Source of the DNA: Patescibacteria group bacterium
Lineage (GTDB): Bacteria > Patescibacteriota > Microgenomatia > UBA10105 > UBA927
Length of the DNA: 64,000 bases
Reading direction: 5' to 3'
NCBI GenBank assembly: GCA_003545435.1
Contig: DPYI01000025.1
Coordinates: 20,374-84,373 of the forward strand
Of this stretch, positions 1-8,355 are shown one piece after another. The first letter of the stretch is position 1. The number at the start of each line of letters is the position of its first letter. Position numbers and translations under genes: made by a program. A model generated the notes under the pieces. It saw only the letters and a program-made list of their open reading frames with translations, did no database searches and was not told the origin of the DNA.

Positions 1-788
1 TTTCCGACAAATCCCTGAATTTCCGTTGTACGTAAATTGTATCCCAGATCATAAAAGGTATATCGTGAATAAAATGTCTCATTGACATGATGTTTGATGC
101 GGATTTTCAGCTGTCTGTCTTGGGTAAGATTCCTGTCCCATCCGTGAGCACGGACAAACTGCAGCATGGTCTCAAGTTCCGTGTTATCAGTACACACCGC
201 TCCTCCTTCTATCGTCGACATGTGATGACCTACATAAAATGAAAATGTACTGGCCAGACCAAAATTTCCCAGTTTTTTCCCTTTATAAACCGAGCCGAGT
301 GATTCGCAGTTATCTTCTATCAAAAGAATGTCTTTCTTTTTACAGATTCTGTATATTTCATCAATGTCATCACAAAAACCAAGTAAATTCGTCAGAAATA
401 ACATTTTTATGGGATGCTTCTGGATCGTTTTCAGAAGAATTCGGGAAGAAACATTCAGCGTGTCAAGCGCACAATCAATGGGCACAGGTTGAAGCCCCAA
501 TTCAATAAGCGGCATGACGTTTGTAGACCACGTGAGAGCTGAAAAACCGACTGCATCTCCCTTTTTAATTTTTCCCAGGTTAAGAAGTGCCTGAATGATA
601 GCTAAATTTGCACTGCTGCCGCTGTTGACAAATACGCAATGTTTCCGTCCCTGATATTTTGCAAAATTATGTTCGAATTTTCCGCATTCTTTTCCGATAC
701 TTAGCATGTGTGCATTTTTTATAAAAACACACAGTTTCTGTTTTGTATTCTTTTCGTTGTAGAAGGTTGATTTGATAAGCTTGATCAT
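1..788 (-). CDS. ColD-like PLP-dependent sugar 3-dehydratase (DegT family), 3' end cut by the window edge
   Basis: This is a DegT/DnrJ/EryC1/StrS-fold enzyme of which about 262 N-terminal residues are visible. The PLP-binding region is clear: NSGSSANL at residues 55-62, LIEDNCESLG at 156-165 and SFYVGHHMSTIEGG at 183-196. In normal aminotransferases the residue aligned with H188 is the Schiff-base lysine. A histidine there is the hallmark of 3-dehydratases that remove a 3-hydroxyl group. The stretch RAHGWDRNL resembles ColD (GDP-4-keto-6-deoxymannose 3-dehydratase) as I recall it. It lacks the spaced cysteines of the RfbH-type enzyme at 1979-3208. The start ATG at 786-788 is fixed by an in-frame TAG just upstream. 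It lies 33 bp behind the GT4 gene. Its actual substrate (GDP- or CDP-sugar) is unknown. Confidence 0.72.
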   Translation of the reverse strand, partial: MIKLIKSTFYNEKNTKQKLCVFIKNAHMLSIGKECGKFEHNFAKYQGRKHCVFVNSGSSANLAIIQALLNLGKIKKGDAVGFSALTWSTNVMPLIELGLQPVPIDCALDTLNVSSRILLKTIQKHPIKMLFLTNLLGFCDDIDEIYRICKKKDILLIEDNCESLGSVYKGKKLGNFGLASTFSFYVGHHMSTIEGGAVCTDNTELETMLQFVRAHGWDRNLTQDRQLKIRIKHHVNETFYSRYTFYDLGYNLRTTEIQGFVG

Positions 789-821
789 AAAAATCTAAAA
801 TACTGAGCTTGCCGAAGTATA

Positions 822-1982
822 TTACAAAAGACCTCTGAATGCATCGGTAAAAATATGATCCCATCTATATTTCTTTGCAAATGCTAACGCATTTTTCCGC
901 ATTATTTCCATTTTTTTCTTATTTTTTAACAGTGAAACGACTGCACGCGCTAGACACCTTTTATCATACGGAACAATCAGAGAGCATCCCGTTTGAAACG
1001 ATTCCTCGGCAATCGAACCCACATCAGTCATAATAACCGGCAATCCGCATGCAAAGTACCTCTTTATTTTCCCCGGTTCTGTATGGGTAACAACAGTGTT
1101 TGTTGGCGTATATGAAGCGATACCAAGAGCGGCCTTTGCTACGCGTTTGTCAGTCGTGTCGGGATCTTCTATGTAGCCAATAAATGTAACATGCTTCTCT
1201 AAATTTTTCTCTTTTATCATATGTTCAAGAGACTTCCGATATGGCCCTTTGCCAATGAGTGAAAAATGAACAGAAGGGACAGCGGGAATGATATACTGCA
1301 GGGCTTCGATCACCAGCTGAATTCCCTGACCTTCGACAATTGACCCCAGATACATAACTTCATTTAAAGAAAGGCGTTTTGGTTTTTCTCTATCATATCT
1401 TACCCTGACACCATTCGGCGTCACCTTCTGATTTGGAAATATTCTCTTCCATCGGCTGGTCCGGGCAACTATCATCTGAGGAGCATAATTCCAAGTAGCA
1501 TCACAAAACACGGCACACCAGTAATCAAGCCGATGATAGAGAGCGTTCATGAGTGCATGTGAGAAACGCCTTGGGATATAGTCAATCACATAATAAATAC
1601 ACTGGTTAATTTTTCCCGCCATTCGAAGGAATAATCCGTTAAATGCATTGAGATTTCCCAGTCCGATATAGTAATCGATTTTCCCCGGTACAGAGAGGGT
1701 CCAATAGAGAGTAACGATACTGTCTATCCCGTACGCAATTGCTTCCGGAAGAAACGACGTTGTTGGTGCCGTACTTTTTTTTATCATTCTGCCGGATTCA
1801 TACCATTCCCTATAGGATGATCGAACACTATTATCCTCCATGGATCGGTTCCGATGTCCGATAAAGACAAGGGTTTTAATGCGACGAGAAAGTAAAAAAT
1901 CCCTTAGTTCATGCGGCGGACCGAACATCGCATCATGACAGACAATAACAGTGGTTTTTCCTCTAAAATCAGGTTTTTTCAT
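822..1982 (-). CDS. GT4-family glycosyltransferase
   Basis: A 386-residue GT-B protein without membrane segments. The C-terminal donor-binding half is typical of GT4: MYLGSIVEGQGIQLVIEAL near residue 210, then IGKGPYRKSL, FIGYIED, and TEPGKIKRYFACGLPVIMTD around 310. That last stretch takes the place of the usual E-x7-E segment. The N-terminal acceptor half is less conserved. The start codon overlaps the stop of the rfbH-like gene as ATGA, which implies translational coupling. The location between two deoxysugar dehydratases suggests that it transfers the deoxy or branched sugar made here. Donor and acceptor cannot be read from the sequence. Confidence 0.85.
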   Translation of the reverse strand: MKKPDFRGKTTVIVCHDAMFGPPHELRDFLLSRRIKTLVFIGHRNRSMEDNSVRSSYREWYESGRMIKKSTAPTTSFLPEAIAYGIDSIVTLYWTLSVPGKIDYYIGLGNLNAFNGLFLRMAGKINQCIYYVIDYIPRRFSHALMNALYHRLDYWCAVFCDATWNYAPQMIVARTSRWKRIFPNQKVTPNGVRVRYDREKPKRLSLNEVMYLGSIVEGQGIQLVIEALQYIIPAVPSVHFSLIGKGPYRKSLEHMIKEKNLEKHVTFIGYIEDPDTTDKRVAKAALGIASYTPTNTVVTHTEPGKIKRYFACGLPVIMTDVGSIAEESFQTGCSLIVPYDKRCLARAVVSLLKNKKKMEIMRKNALAFAKKYRWDHIFTDAFRGLL

Positions 1983-3208
1983 GAAGCGTGCATATCAATA
2001 AATTTTTGAAAGACTTTTTTCATATAAACGATATGTTTTGGAGTTATTCCAGGATAGACGCCGATCCAAAAGCCGTTGTTCATAATCAAATCAGAATTAT
2101 GTAATGTACCGGCAACACGGTAATCTTTTCTTTTTAGATACGCCGGATGTTTCAGGAGATTACCGGCAAAAAGATTCCGCGAACCTATTTTGTGCTCCTC
2201 CAGATATTTCACCAATTCAAGCCTCGTAAACGGCGCGTCATCTTTGACGACCAACATAAAACCAAACCAGCAAGGATCAGCTTCTTTTTCCCACCCGGGA
2301 AGTATAAAATACTTCTCGTGTTCCTTGAAAAAAATATAGAAATCTTGAAAATTTTTTTTCCGTTTTTTGATAAATTTCGGAAGCTTCTCAAGTTGAGCTA
2401 CGCCAATCGCTGCCTGAAAATCCGTAAGCTTCACATTGTACCCGATCTGTGAATAAATATATTTATGGTCAAACCCTTTCGGAAGGTTGCCTAATTGCCA
2501 GTCAAATCTTTTGCCGCACGTATTGTCGTATCCTGTGTCGCACCAGCAATCCCGCCCCCAGTCACGGAATTGCCTAACGGAACGGTGAATAAGAGGATTA
2601 TTGGTAACTACCGCTCCTCCCTCGCCCATGGTGATCTGATGCGCCGGATAAAAGGAAAATGTTGCTACTGACCCGAACGCACTTACCGGTTTCCCGTTAT
2701 ATTGTGAACCTAACGCGTCACAGCAGTCTTCGATAAACCAGAGGTCATATTTCTTTACAAGCTCCATAATGCCCGCCAGCGGCAAGGGATTCCCTAATGT
2801 GTGTGCCAGCATAATTGCCTTTGTCCGTTTTGAGACAGCTTTTTGAATCATCTCGACAGTTGAATTTTTTGTAAGGATGTCCACATCGATAAATACCGGA
2901 ATACACTGGTTTTGTACTATAGGATTGACAGTCGTTGGAAACGCGCATGCTGCGGTAATGACTTCATCCCCCGGCTTCAAAGCCCTTTTCCCAAATACGG
3001 CCGATGTTAGAGCGGACAAAGCTAACAAATTTGCAGATGATCCGGAATTCACTAACGAAACATATTTGATTCCGATATAGGAAGAAAATTCCTTTTCAAA
3101 CTTTTTTGCAAACCGGCCTTCTGTCCACCATCCGTCACGTGCTGCTTGTATTGCGTTTGTTACTTCCTTCTGATCAAACACTTTACCGGTTGCTGGAATG
3201 TATTTCAT
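1979..3208 (-). CDS. rfbH: CDP-4-dehydro-6-deoxyglucose 3-dehydrase (E1), [2Fe-2S]/PLP enzyme
   Basis: A 409-residue enzyme of the usual length for RfbH/DdhC/AscC. The motif SFYPAHQITMGEGG at 185-198 has H190 in place of the PLP-lysine, as in E1. Cysteines C163, C221, C223 and C231 reproduce exactly the C-x57-C-x-C-x7-C arrangement that binds the [2Fe-2S] cluster of E1. The surrounding GRDCWCDTGYDNTCGKRF and DHKYIYSQIGYN are also E1-like. It removes the 3-hydroxyl of CDP-4-keto-6-deoxyglucose using PMP and electrons from an E3 reductase. No E3 (RfbI/AscD) gene is visible in this window. It follows on from RfbF and RfbG, encoded at 12215-13947. Its start lies 16 bp beyond the end of the small membrane gene. 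Confidence 0.92.
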   Translation of the reverse strand: MKYIPATGKVFDQKEVTNAIQAARDGWWTEGRFAKKFEKEFSSYIGIKYVSLVNSGSSANLLALSALTSAVFGKRALKPGDEVITAACAFPTTVNPIVQNQCIPVFIDVDILTKNSTVEMIQKAVSKRTKAIMLAHTLGNPLPLAGIMELVKKYDLWFIEDCCDALGSQYNGKPVSAFGSVATFSFYPAHQITMGEGGAVVTNNPLIHRSVRQFRDWGRDCWCDTGYDNTCGKRFDWQLGNLPKGFDHKYIYSQIGYNVKLTDFQAAIGVAQLEKLPKFIKKRKKNFQDFYIFFKEHEKYFILPGWEKEADPCWFGFMLVVKDDAPFTRLELVKYLEEHKIGSRNLFAGNLLKHPAYLKRKDYRVAGTLHNSDLIMNNGFWIGVYPGITPKHIVYMKKVFQKFIDMHAS

Positions 3209-3224
3209 GAGACACCTCTGTTTT

Positions 3225-3449
3225 TTATTTCTTTGGTTTTGTGAAATAGGCTTCGATTATCAAAAAAACCATTCCTGTGCAAAGGACCATATATGCAAAG
3301 GATCCTATCTTTTCAGTATTTCCAAAAGGATAGAGAATTGTACACAGCATGGCAGATATCAGGGTAATAAAACCTACAGAAATGCAGGCATCAGTCATTA
3401 TCCGTACCATGCTCGTCAGATGAATCTGATTATACCTTACTTTTTTCAT
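3225..3449 (-). CDS. Small two-helix membrane protein, function unknown
   Basis: A 74-residue protein with two hydrophobic segments, roughly residues 18-42 and 50-67. The N terminus is basic and the C-terminal tail is TKPKK. I do not recognise a family. It is read in the same direction as its neighbours. Its start overlaps the end of the upstream 742-residue membrane protein by 20 bp and its stop lies 16 bp before the rfbH start, so it fits the operon without displacing another gene. It could be a small partner of that membrane protein. The call as a real gene rests on position and hydrophobic pattern only. Confidence 0.55.
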   Translation of the reverse strand: MKKVRYNQIHLTSMVRIMTDACISVGFITLISAMLCTILYPFGNTEKIGSFAYMVLCTGMVFLIIEAYFTKPKK

Positions 3450-5658
3450 ATTTTCGACTTTTTACATATATCCATAAAACCGTACCTCCGGCAACGGCAG
3501 TCAGAAAAATCCCCGCATAGTAAGAGAGCTGTGGCTGAAAATACAAAAGAAATGACATGCGCAGTTTTCCGTTGGGCAGTTCTTCAACAAACTCTTTCGA
3601 ATAGGTCTTTTTCAGATACTCCGGATCCAGATCCCAGCTGTTGGCCCATCCGTACAGAATATTGTGATTGTGGTCAGGAATCTGTATTCCTTTCCGAAAA
3701 ATTATACTCTTCCCGTAGGATTTTTGAGGGATAGGGTACAATTTCCACCATCTGGAATAATTTTCCAGAAGCACTAAAGAGACTGTATCAGAAAAACCCG
3801 ATATCCGGATGCGTATCTGGACCGGATTTTCCCTTTCATACTCAAAAGATAGTGAGGGGTCCTCATCTGCCAGTGATACAAGATCGGATCTGCATGTGTC
3901 TTTGACACCATACATGTATATGCCGCTTTTCTCCTGACCCAATATCTCTTTTGACTGAATGTCGAAAGACGCATCCAGGATTGAGATAATGCTTGATTGA
4001 GGAATTTCAATTTTCGTCTCATCAGCATAATCTGTCCGTACGACAATATGGGAAATTCCCAATTCCCCAGCTTTTGTACAAAAAGATTGTCCTTCTCGTA
4101 TGAGCCTCATCAAGGTATTGGTTTGTTTTTTATACGGAAGGTCCACGGAGTAGCCAGTGGGGTCGGGGCTTATGACGGGAACTTTCCATAATTCATAAAT
4201 GAAATCAATGCCGGAATACCCGTTCATTGACTGATTGAATTTCGGATACACACCGTATGTTCCGGGCAAAAGGAGTATGCGCGTCGCTTTTTCCATTTTC
4301 AGCCTATTTCCTGCATCAACGTAATAGTCTGGTATATGAAATGACGTCAGTCCGCCGGCAAAAATAAAACTATACACCAGCCAGCCGATGCATCCTCCGA
4401 ACACTATGCCTGCTGTCACTCGTAATACAGTTCGGAACCTAGCCATTCTCTCTTCAAAAAAAGCAAGCCCCATCATTGAAAGAGAGATATAAAAGAAGAA
4501 AAACTCCCAATAGAATTTGCTGACCGGACGTCTGAAAATCTGAAATCCGGGTATGTGTTCATACAAAAACTGAAACATATTTCCCCACGGTTCCCTGACC
4601 CCTTTTGAAATAAACACTCCTAAAAGAAGCAGTCCAAAAAAAATGCGGATACCCGGATTTCTCTGTCTTTGAAAAAGTGCATATCCTAAAAAAACTGTCA
4701 TGAGGAGAAACAAAAGAGGAAGAGGAAAGCGGAAATAGCCAAAATAGGAAGGCGTATCATACAGTTGACCTTCAGCGCGCCCTAAAAAAATATTTCCTAT
4801 TGTCGAAAATCCCGTTGCTGCTACTACTCCTGACATAAGCGGATTGGTTTCATACTGCGCATGTGAAAAAAATTGTGTCACGAGAAACGGAATAAGCCAC
4901 CACGAACATGCTAAAATCATGAGTATGAATACCAAAATATATCGTTTGACCGTCCGAACAGACGGTATACGGGAAAGAAGAATCGAAAAAAGAGCATATG
5001 CACTAAAAATTATTGCCAGTATGTATGGTACGGAGATGCTGTACGCTGCTCCTGACACAGAACTGAAGAACAGGAGAAAAAGAAGCAAAACTTTTTTGTA
5101 TGATATGTTCTGTTCTTCCAATATATGAACATAGAACAACAAAATCCAGGGGAAGAGCGCATACAGAACAAGACTCAGGAAATGACCGGGTGCAATAAGA
5201 CCTATCGGGTATGGTGAAAATCCATAAAGCTCCGCTCCGATGAAAGACCAAAAGAATGTTCTATGCTTTTTTAAATTCAACGAATGAACCAAATATTCCT
5301 GAAGAAACTGAAACATTGATACCTGCGACAGGAAAAGAAGAAGGCTGATAAAAAAAAGAACGCTGAAATGAGGAGACACATGAAGCTGGGATAAAACCCA
5401 CATAATCACATGGTAGGGAAAAAGCGTTGATAATTGAGGCGTGCTTTCATACCCTGCCGTATGGAGCGGATCATAGACAAACAGGTGGTTTCCAATCTCA
5501 TATGCAAGGTCAACCGGAGAAGAAAAATCACAGCTCCCTGCGAGGGGGTATATCGCATTGGAGCTTTTCCAGAAAAAAGGAGCCAGTGACAGGCAGGCAA
5601 AAAAAACGTATGGAAGAATGTTCTTTCTGTGTGATAGAAGTTTTGTCAAAAGCTTCAT
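3430..5658 (-). CDS. Large GT-C-type membrane protein, AftD-like
   Basis: A 742-residue polytopic protein with about ten hydrophobic segments before residue 440, an extracytoplasmic domain of about 270 residues, and a final helix near 712-733. The first external loop carries D44, D50 and D63 (YDPLHTAGYES at 62-72), in the position of the catalytic acidic residue of GT-C enzymes. The layout (acidic loop, multi-helix bundle, long outer domain) recalls the AftD/DUF3367 arabinofuranosyltransferases, but the similarity is at family level only. The start ATG overlaps the stop of the transketolase C-terminal subunit by 4 bp. It presumably transfers a sugar from a polyprenyl-phosphate donor outside the membrane. 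Confidence 0.55.
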   Translation of the reverse strand: MKLLTKLLSHRKNILPYVFFACLSLAPFFWKSSNAIYPLAGSCDFSSPVDLAYEIGNHLFVYDPLHTAGYESTPQLSTLFPYHVIMWVLSQLHVSPHFSVLFFISLLLFLSQVSMFQFLQEYLVHSLNLKKHRTFFWSFIGAELYGFSPYPIGLIAPGHFLSLVLYALFPWILLFYVHILEEQNISYKKVLLLFLLFFSSVSGAAYSISVPYILAIIFSAYALFSILLSRIPSVRTVKRYILVFILMILACSWWLIPFLVTQFFSHAQYETNPLMSGVVAATGFSTIGNIFLGRAEGQLYDTPSYFGYFRFPLPLLFLLMTVFLGYALFQRQRNPGIRIFFGLLLLGVFISKGVREPWGNMFQFLYEHIPGFQIFRRPVSKFYWEFFFFYISLSMMGLAFFEERMARFRTVLRVTAGIVFGGCIGWLVYSFIFAGGLTSFHIPDYYVDAGNRLKMEKATRILLLPGTYGVYPKFNQSMNGYSGIDFIYELWKVPVISPDPTGYSVDLPYKKQTNTLMRLIREGQSFCTKAGELGISHIVVRTDYADETKIEIPQSSIISILDASFDIQSKEILGQEKSGIYMYGVKDTCRSDLVSLADEDPSLSFEYERENPVQIRIRISGFSDTVSLVLLENYSRWWKLYPIPQKSYGKSIIFRKGIQIPDHNHNILYGWANSWDLDPEYLKKTYSKEFVEELPNGKLRMSFLLYFQPQLSYYAGIFLTAVAGGTVLWIYVKSRKYEKSKV

Positions 5659-6587
5659 GTGGGTTTTCGTTGAAATAGCAGCTTTATGACTGCTGAAGCT
5701 ATCAAATGAACAGATAAACCGTTTTGATCATGCATATATTCCTGCAAACCGATTTTTTCCGTAAACCTATCAGGGACACCCATGCGCTGAAAGGGCGTTC
5801 CCAGCGATGACTCTGCAAGCACTTCGCTCACCGCACTGCCCAAACCTCCGATAATGCTATGATCCTCAAGGGTAATGACTGCATGTGTTTTTTTCGCACT
5901 CTCGAGAATAAGAGGAGCATCAATCGGCTTTATTGTATGCATGCTGATGACGCGCACCGAGCAGCTCTTTTTTGCAAGCAGCGCTGCCGCTTCCAATGCC
6001 CGAGAAACAAGCGTGGAGGTTGCAACAATAGTTGCATCGGATCCATCCTGCAGAATGATCCCTTTCCCGATCCGAAAACGCGGTTCTTTGTTGTAAAGAA
6101 TTTTTTCTCCGGCTTTGCCTAAACGAAAATACACTGGTGTGTTCGTTGTCAGCATTGCTCTCGTTGCGAGATGAACTTCCGTAGGATCTCCGGGAGCAAT
6201 AATAGTCATATCAGGAAGTGTTCTTAAAATGCCGATATCTTCAAGACTATGGTGTGTGTGGCCGTATGGTCCGTAGGAAAATCCTGCTCCAACGCCGACT
6301 ATCTTTACATTGAGATTCTGATAACAGATGTCGTTCCTGATTTGTTCAAAATTGCGCATTGTCACAAAGGGAACAATGGAATATATAACCGGTTTATATC
6401 CTTCCATCGCTAAACCGGCAGCAACGCCGGTCATATTCTGTTCCGCAACCCCGGCATTGAGATACTGTTTCGGAAGTTCCCGCATAAAGTTCTCGAATGC
6501 GGAAAACCCCAGATCTCCTGTTAGGAGAATAATCCGATTGTCCTTTTTGGCTTCTTCCAAAAGCGTCGCGGCAAATGTATTTCTCAT
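5655..6587 (-). CDS. Transketolase, C-terminal subunit
   Basis: A 310-residue subunit holding the pyrimidine-binding and C-terminal domains of a split transketolase. Evidence is LLTGDLGFSAFENF, the catalytic-glutamate region AEQNMTGVAAGLAMEG near 47-62, and the C-terminal PDRFTEKIGLQEYMHDQNGL. It must pair with the adjacent N-terminal subunit (6596-7417), from which 8 bp separate it. Split transketolases are common in archaea and CPR bacteria, where they serve pentose metabolism. Here the pair is embedded among deoxysugar and glycosyltransferase genes, so a role in two-carbon (ketol) transfer onto a surface sugar is possible. Sequence alone does not separate the two roles. Confidence 0.9.
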   Translation of the reverse strand: MRNTFAATLLEEAKKDNRIILLTGDLGFSAFENFMRELPKQYLNAGVAEQNMTGVAAGLAMEGYKPVIYSIVPFVTMRNFEQIRNDICYQNLNVKIVGVGAGFSYGPYGHTHHSLEDIGILRTLPDMTIIAPGDPTEVHLATRAMLTTNTPVYFRLGKAGEKILYNKEPRFRIGKGIILQDGSDATIVATSTLVSRALEAAALLAKKSCSVRVISMHTIKPIDAPLILESAKKTHAVITLEDHSIIGGLGSAVSEVLAESSLGTPFQRMGVPDRFTEKIGLQEYMHDQNGLSVHLIASAVIKLLFQRKPT

Positions 6588-6595
6588 GGGAGTAT

Positions 6596-7417
6596 TTACG
6601 AACCTCTGTCTAATATTTCCATTACTTCTTTATATTCATCTTCCGTAGGAGGTTTATACTGTGATGAAATCTGATTGACGTGTTTTGCGACTCCTCCCCG
6701 CCCTTTTATTGTATGCGCGATGATAACTGACGGATTCCCTTTGGTGAAAGGAACGGAAGTGAAAGCGTCAACGAGCTGTGTAAAGTTATGACCGTCAACC
6801 TCTCGGGCTTCCCAGCCGAATGCTTCCCATTTCTCAGCAAACGGCTCCAGGTCAAGGACGTTTTTCGTATATCCGAATCCCTGAAGCTTATTGTAATCAA
6901 CGACAGCAATGAGGTTGTCGAGCTTGTGCTGTCTGGCAAACAGAACCGCTTCCCATGTGGATCCCTCGTCGCACTCACCGTCAGAAAGGATTGCGTACAC
7001 TTTCCATTGTTTCCTGCGTTGTTTTCCGGCAAGAGCAACTCCTGCTGCCATTGCTAGCCCGTGACCAAGGGACCCCGCCGACGCTTCGATACCAAAACTC
7101 ACATTCCTCGTGGAATGACCGGCGAGCAAGCCGCTGTCCATCTCATACCCATCTAACACCCGTCTGTCAAAAAACCCCCGCTGGGAAAGAACCGCGTACA
7201 ATGCTTTCGCATCGTGTGCCTTGCTGAAAATCAAACGGTCTCGGTTGTCGTTGGAAGGATCTTTTGGAAATACGCGCATAACACGGAAATAGAGGGCAAC
7301 CAGTATTTCGACACATGACAGCGCTCCTCCCGTGTGGGCGCTTTGAGCCCGGAAACTCATCATAAGAATTTGTTTTCGGATTTCTATAGCTATCTTTTTC
7401 AGTTGTCCTATGGACAT
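6596..7417 (-). CDS. Transketolase, N-terminal (TPP-binding) subunit
   Basis: A 273-residue subunit with the pyrophosphate-binding domain. Key features are GHSTRNVSFGIEASAGSLGH around 99-118 and LSDGECDEGSTWEA followed by VVDYNK, the family form of the GDG-to-N thiamine diphosphate/Mg motif. It forms an active enzyme only with the C-terminal subunit encoded just downstream. The start overlaps the end of the upstream GtrB-like gene by 10 bp, so the pair is co-transcribed with glycosyltransferases rather than with central-metabolism genes. Confidence 0.9.
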   Translation of the reverse strand: MSIGQLKKIAIEIRKQILMMSFRAQSAHTGGALSCVEILVALYFRVMRVFPKDPSNDNRDRLIFSKAHDAKALYAVLSQRGFFDRRVLDGYEMDSGLLAGHSTRNVSFGIEASAGSLGHGLAMAAGVALAGKQRRKQWKVYAILSDGECDEGSTWEAVLFARQHKLDNLIAVVDYNKLQGFGYTKNVLDLEPFAEKWEAFGWEAREVDGHNFTQLVDAFTSVPFTKGNPSVIIAHTIKGRGGVAKHVNQISSQYKPPTEDEYKEVMEILDRGS

Positions 7418-8355
7418 ATGTATCCTCTTTTTTCTGTCTTTTCCACTATATATGTTGGTCTGGACTTGGTCTCCTCTACAATCACCTGAATATATTTACC
7501 GATAATGGATAATGCCAGAAGATTCACTCCGCCGAAAAAAACTATACTCACCAATATGGTTACTGCTCCCTTTATCGGATTTCCAAAGAGAAAAAAGAAA
7601 AGAATATATATGATAATAAATAGAAAAGATAAAAATACCAATATCAATCCAAACCATATTAACAGATCAAGAGGAAGATAGGAAAACCCGAATACACTCC
7701 GTTGGGCGTGCTGGAAATATGATATGAGCGAGTATGAACTTTTCCCGTGTATCCTTTTTTTCCGTTCATACGGTATATAGGCTGTCGAGAAACCAACCCA
7801 AGCGCGAATCCCCCGGGCAAAACGGTATTTTTCGGGCAGATGCATCATGGCATTAACGACTCTCCTGGTATATAAGCCAAATCCGCTGCTATTAATCGGA
7901 ATATTTACGTTTGAGATGATTCTCATAATTTTATAAAAAGCTTTTCGTAAAAACACGATAAGCATCGGATCTTCGAGCTTCGTATAAATACCTATAATGC
8001 TATCGTATCCCTCTTCCCATTTCTTGATAAATGTTGGCAGCAATTCTTCCGGCTCCTGAAGGTCGCAGGGGTACCAAATAACCGCATCGCCCTTAGTAAA
8101 ATCAAAGCTGGCCTGAGAAGATGCTTCGGGGCCGAAATTTCTGGAAAGAAAAACACCTCTCACCGCACGATCTTTCTGTACCAGGCGATGAATTTCGATT
8201 CTTGTTTTATCAAGGCTGCCGTTATCGACAAATATGTATTCGAAATCATACTTTTTTATTCCACGAATGATCTTTCGCAGCCTGCGGTATGCCTCACCAA
8301 CATTTTCTTCCTCGTTATAACAAGAAATGCCGATGGATATCAGTTGTTTTCTCAT
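7408..8355 (-). CDS. GtrB/DPM1-like polyprenyl-phosphate glycosyltransferase (GT2) with two C-terminal helices
   Basis: A 315-residue GT2 enzyme. The catalytic domain shows ISCYNEEENVGEAYRRL, VDNGSLDKTR and YPCDLQEPEE, the DPM/GtrB form of the nucleotide-sugar site. Residues of about 232-295 form two long hydrophobic helices, followed by a basic tail, as in GtrB, CsbB and ArnC. These enzymes move a sugar from a nucleotide donor to polyprenyl phosphate on the cytoplasmic face, producing the substrate of GT-C enzymes such as YfhO. It overlaps the transketolase gene by 10 bp and the preceding GT2 gene by 4 bp. No small GtrA-type flippase is next to it. Confidence 0.87.
   Translation of the reverse strand: MRKQLISIGISCYNEEENVGEAYRRLRKIIRGIKKYDFEYIFVDNGSLDKTRIEIHRLVQKDRAVRGVFLSRNFGPEASSQASFDFTKGDAVIWYPCDLQEPEELLPTFIKKWEEGYDSIIGIYTKLEDPMLIVFLRKAFYKIMRIISNVNIPINSSGFGLYTRRVVNAMMHLPEKYRFARGIRAWVGFSTAYIPYERKKRIHGKSSYSLISYFQHAQRSVFGFSYLPLDLLIWFGLILVFLSFLFIIIYILFFFLFGNPIKGAVTILVSIVFFGGVNLLALSIIGKYIQVIVEETKSRPTYIVEKTEKRGYICP

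Noticed and set aside
2147..2452. Small plus-strand reading frames opposite the rfbH-like gene and many similar ones elsewhere
   Set aside because: They lie antisense to well-supported genes, have no motif and show shadow-like composition.
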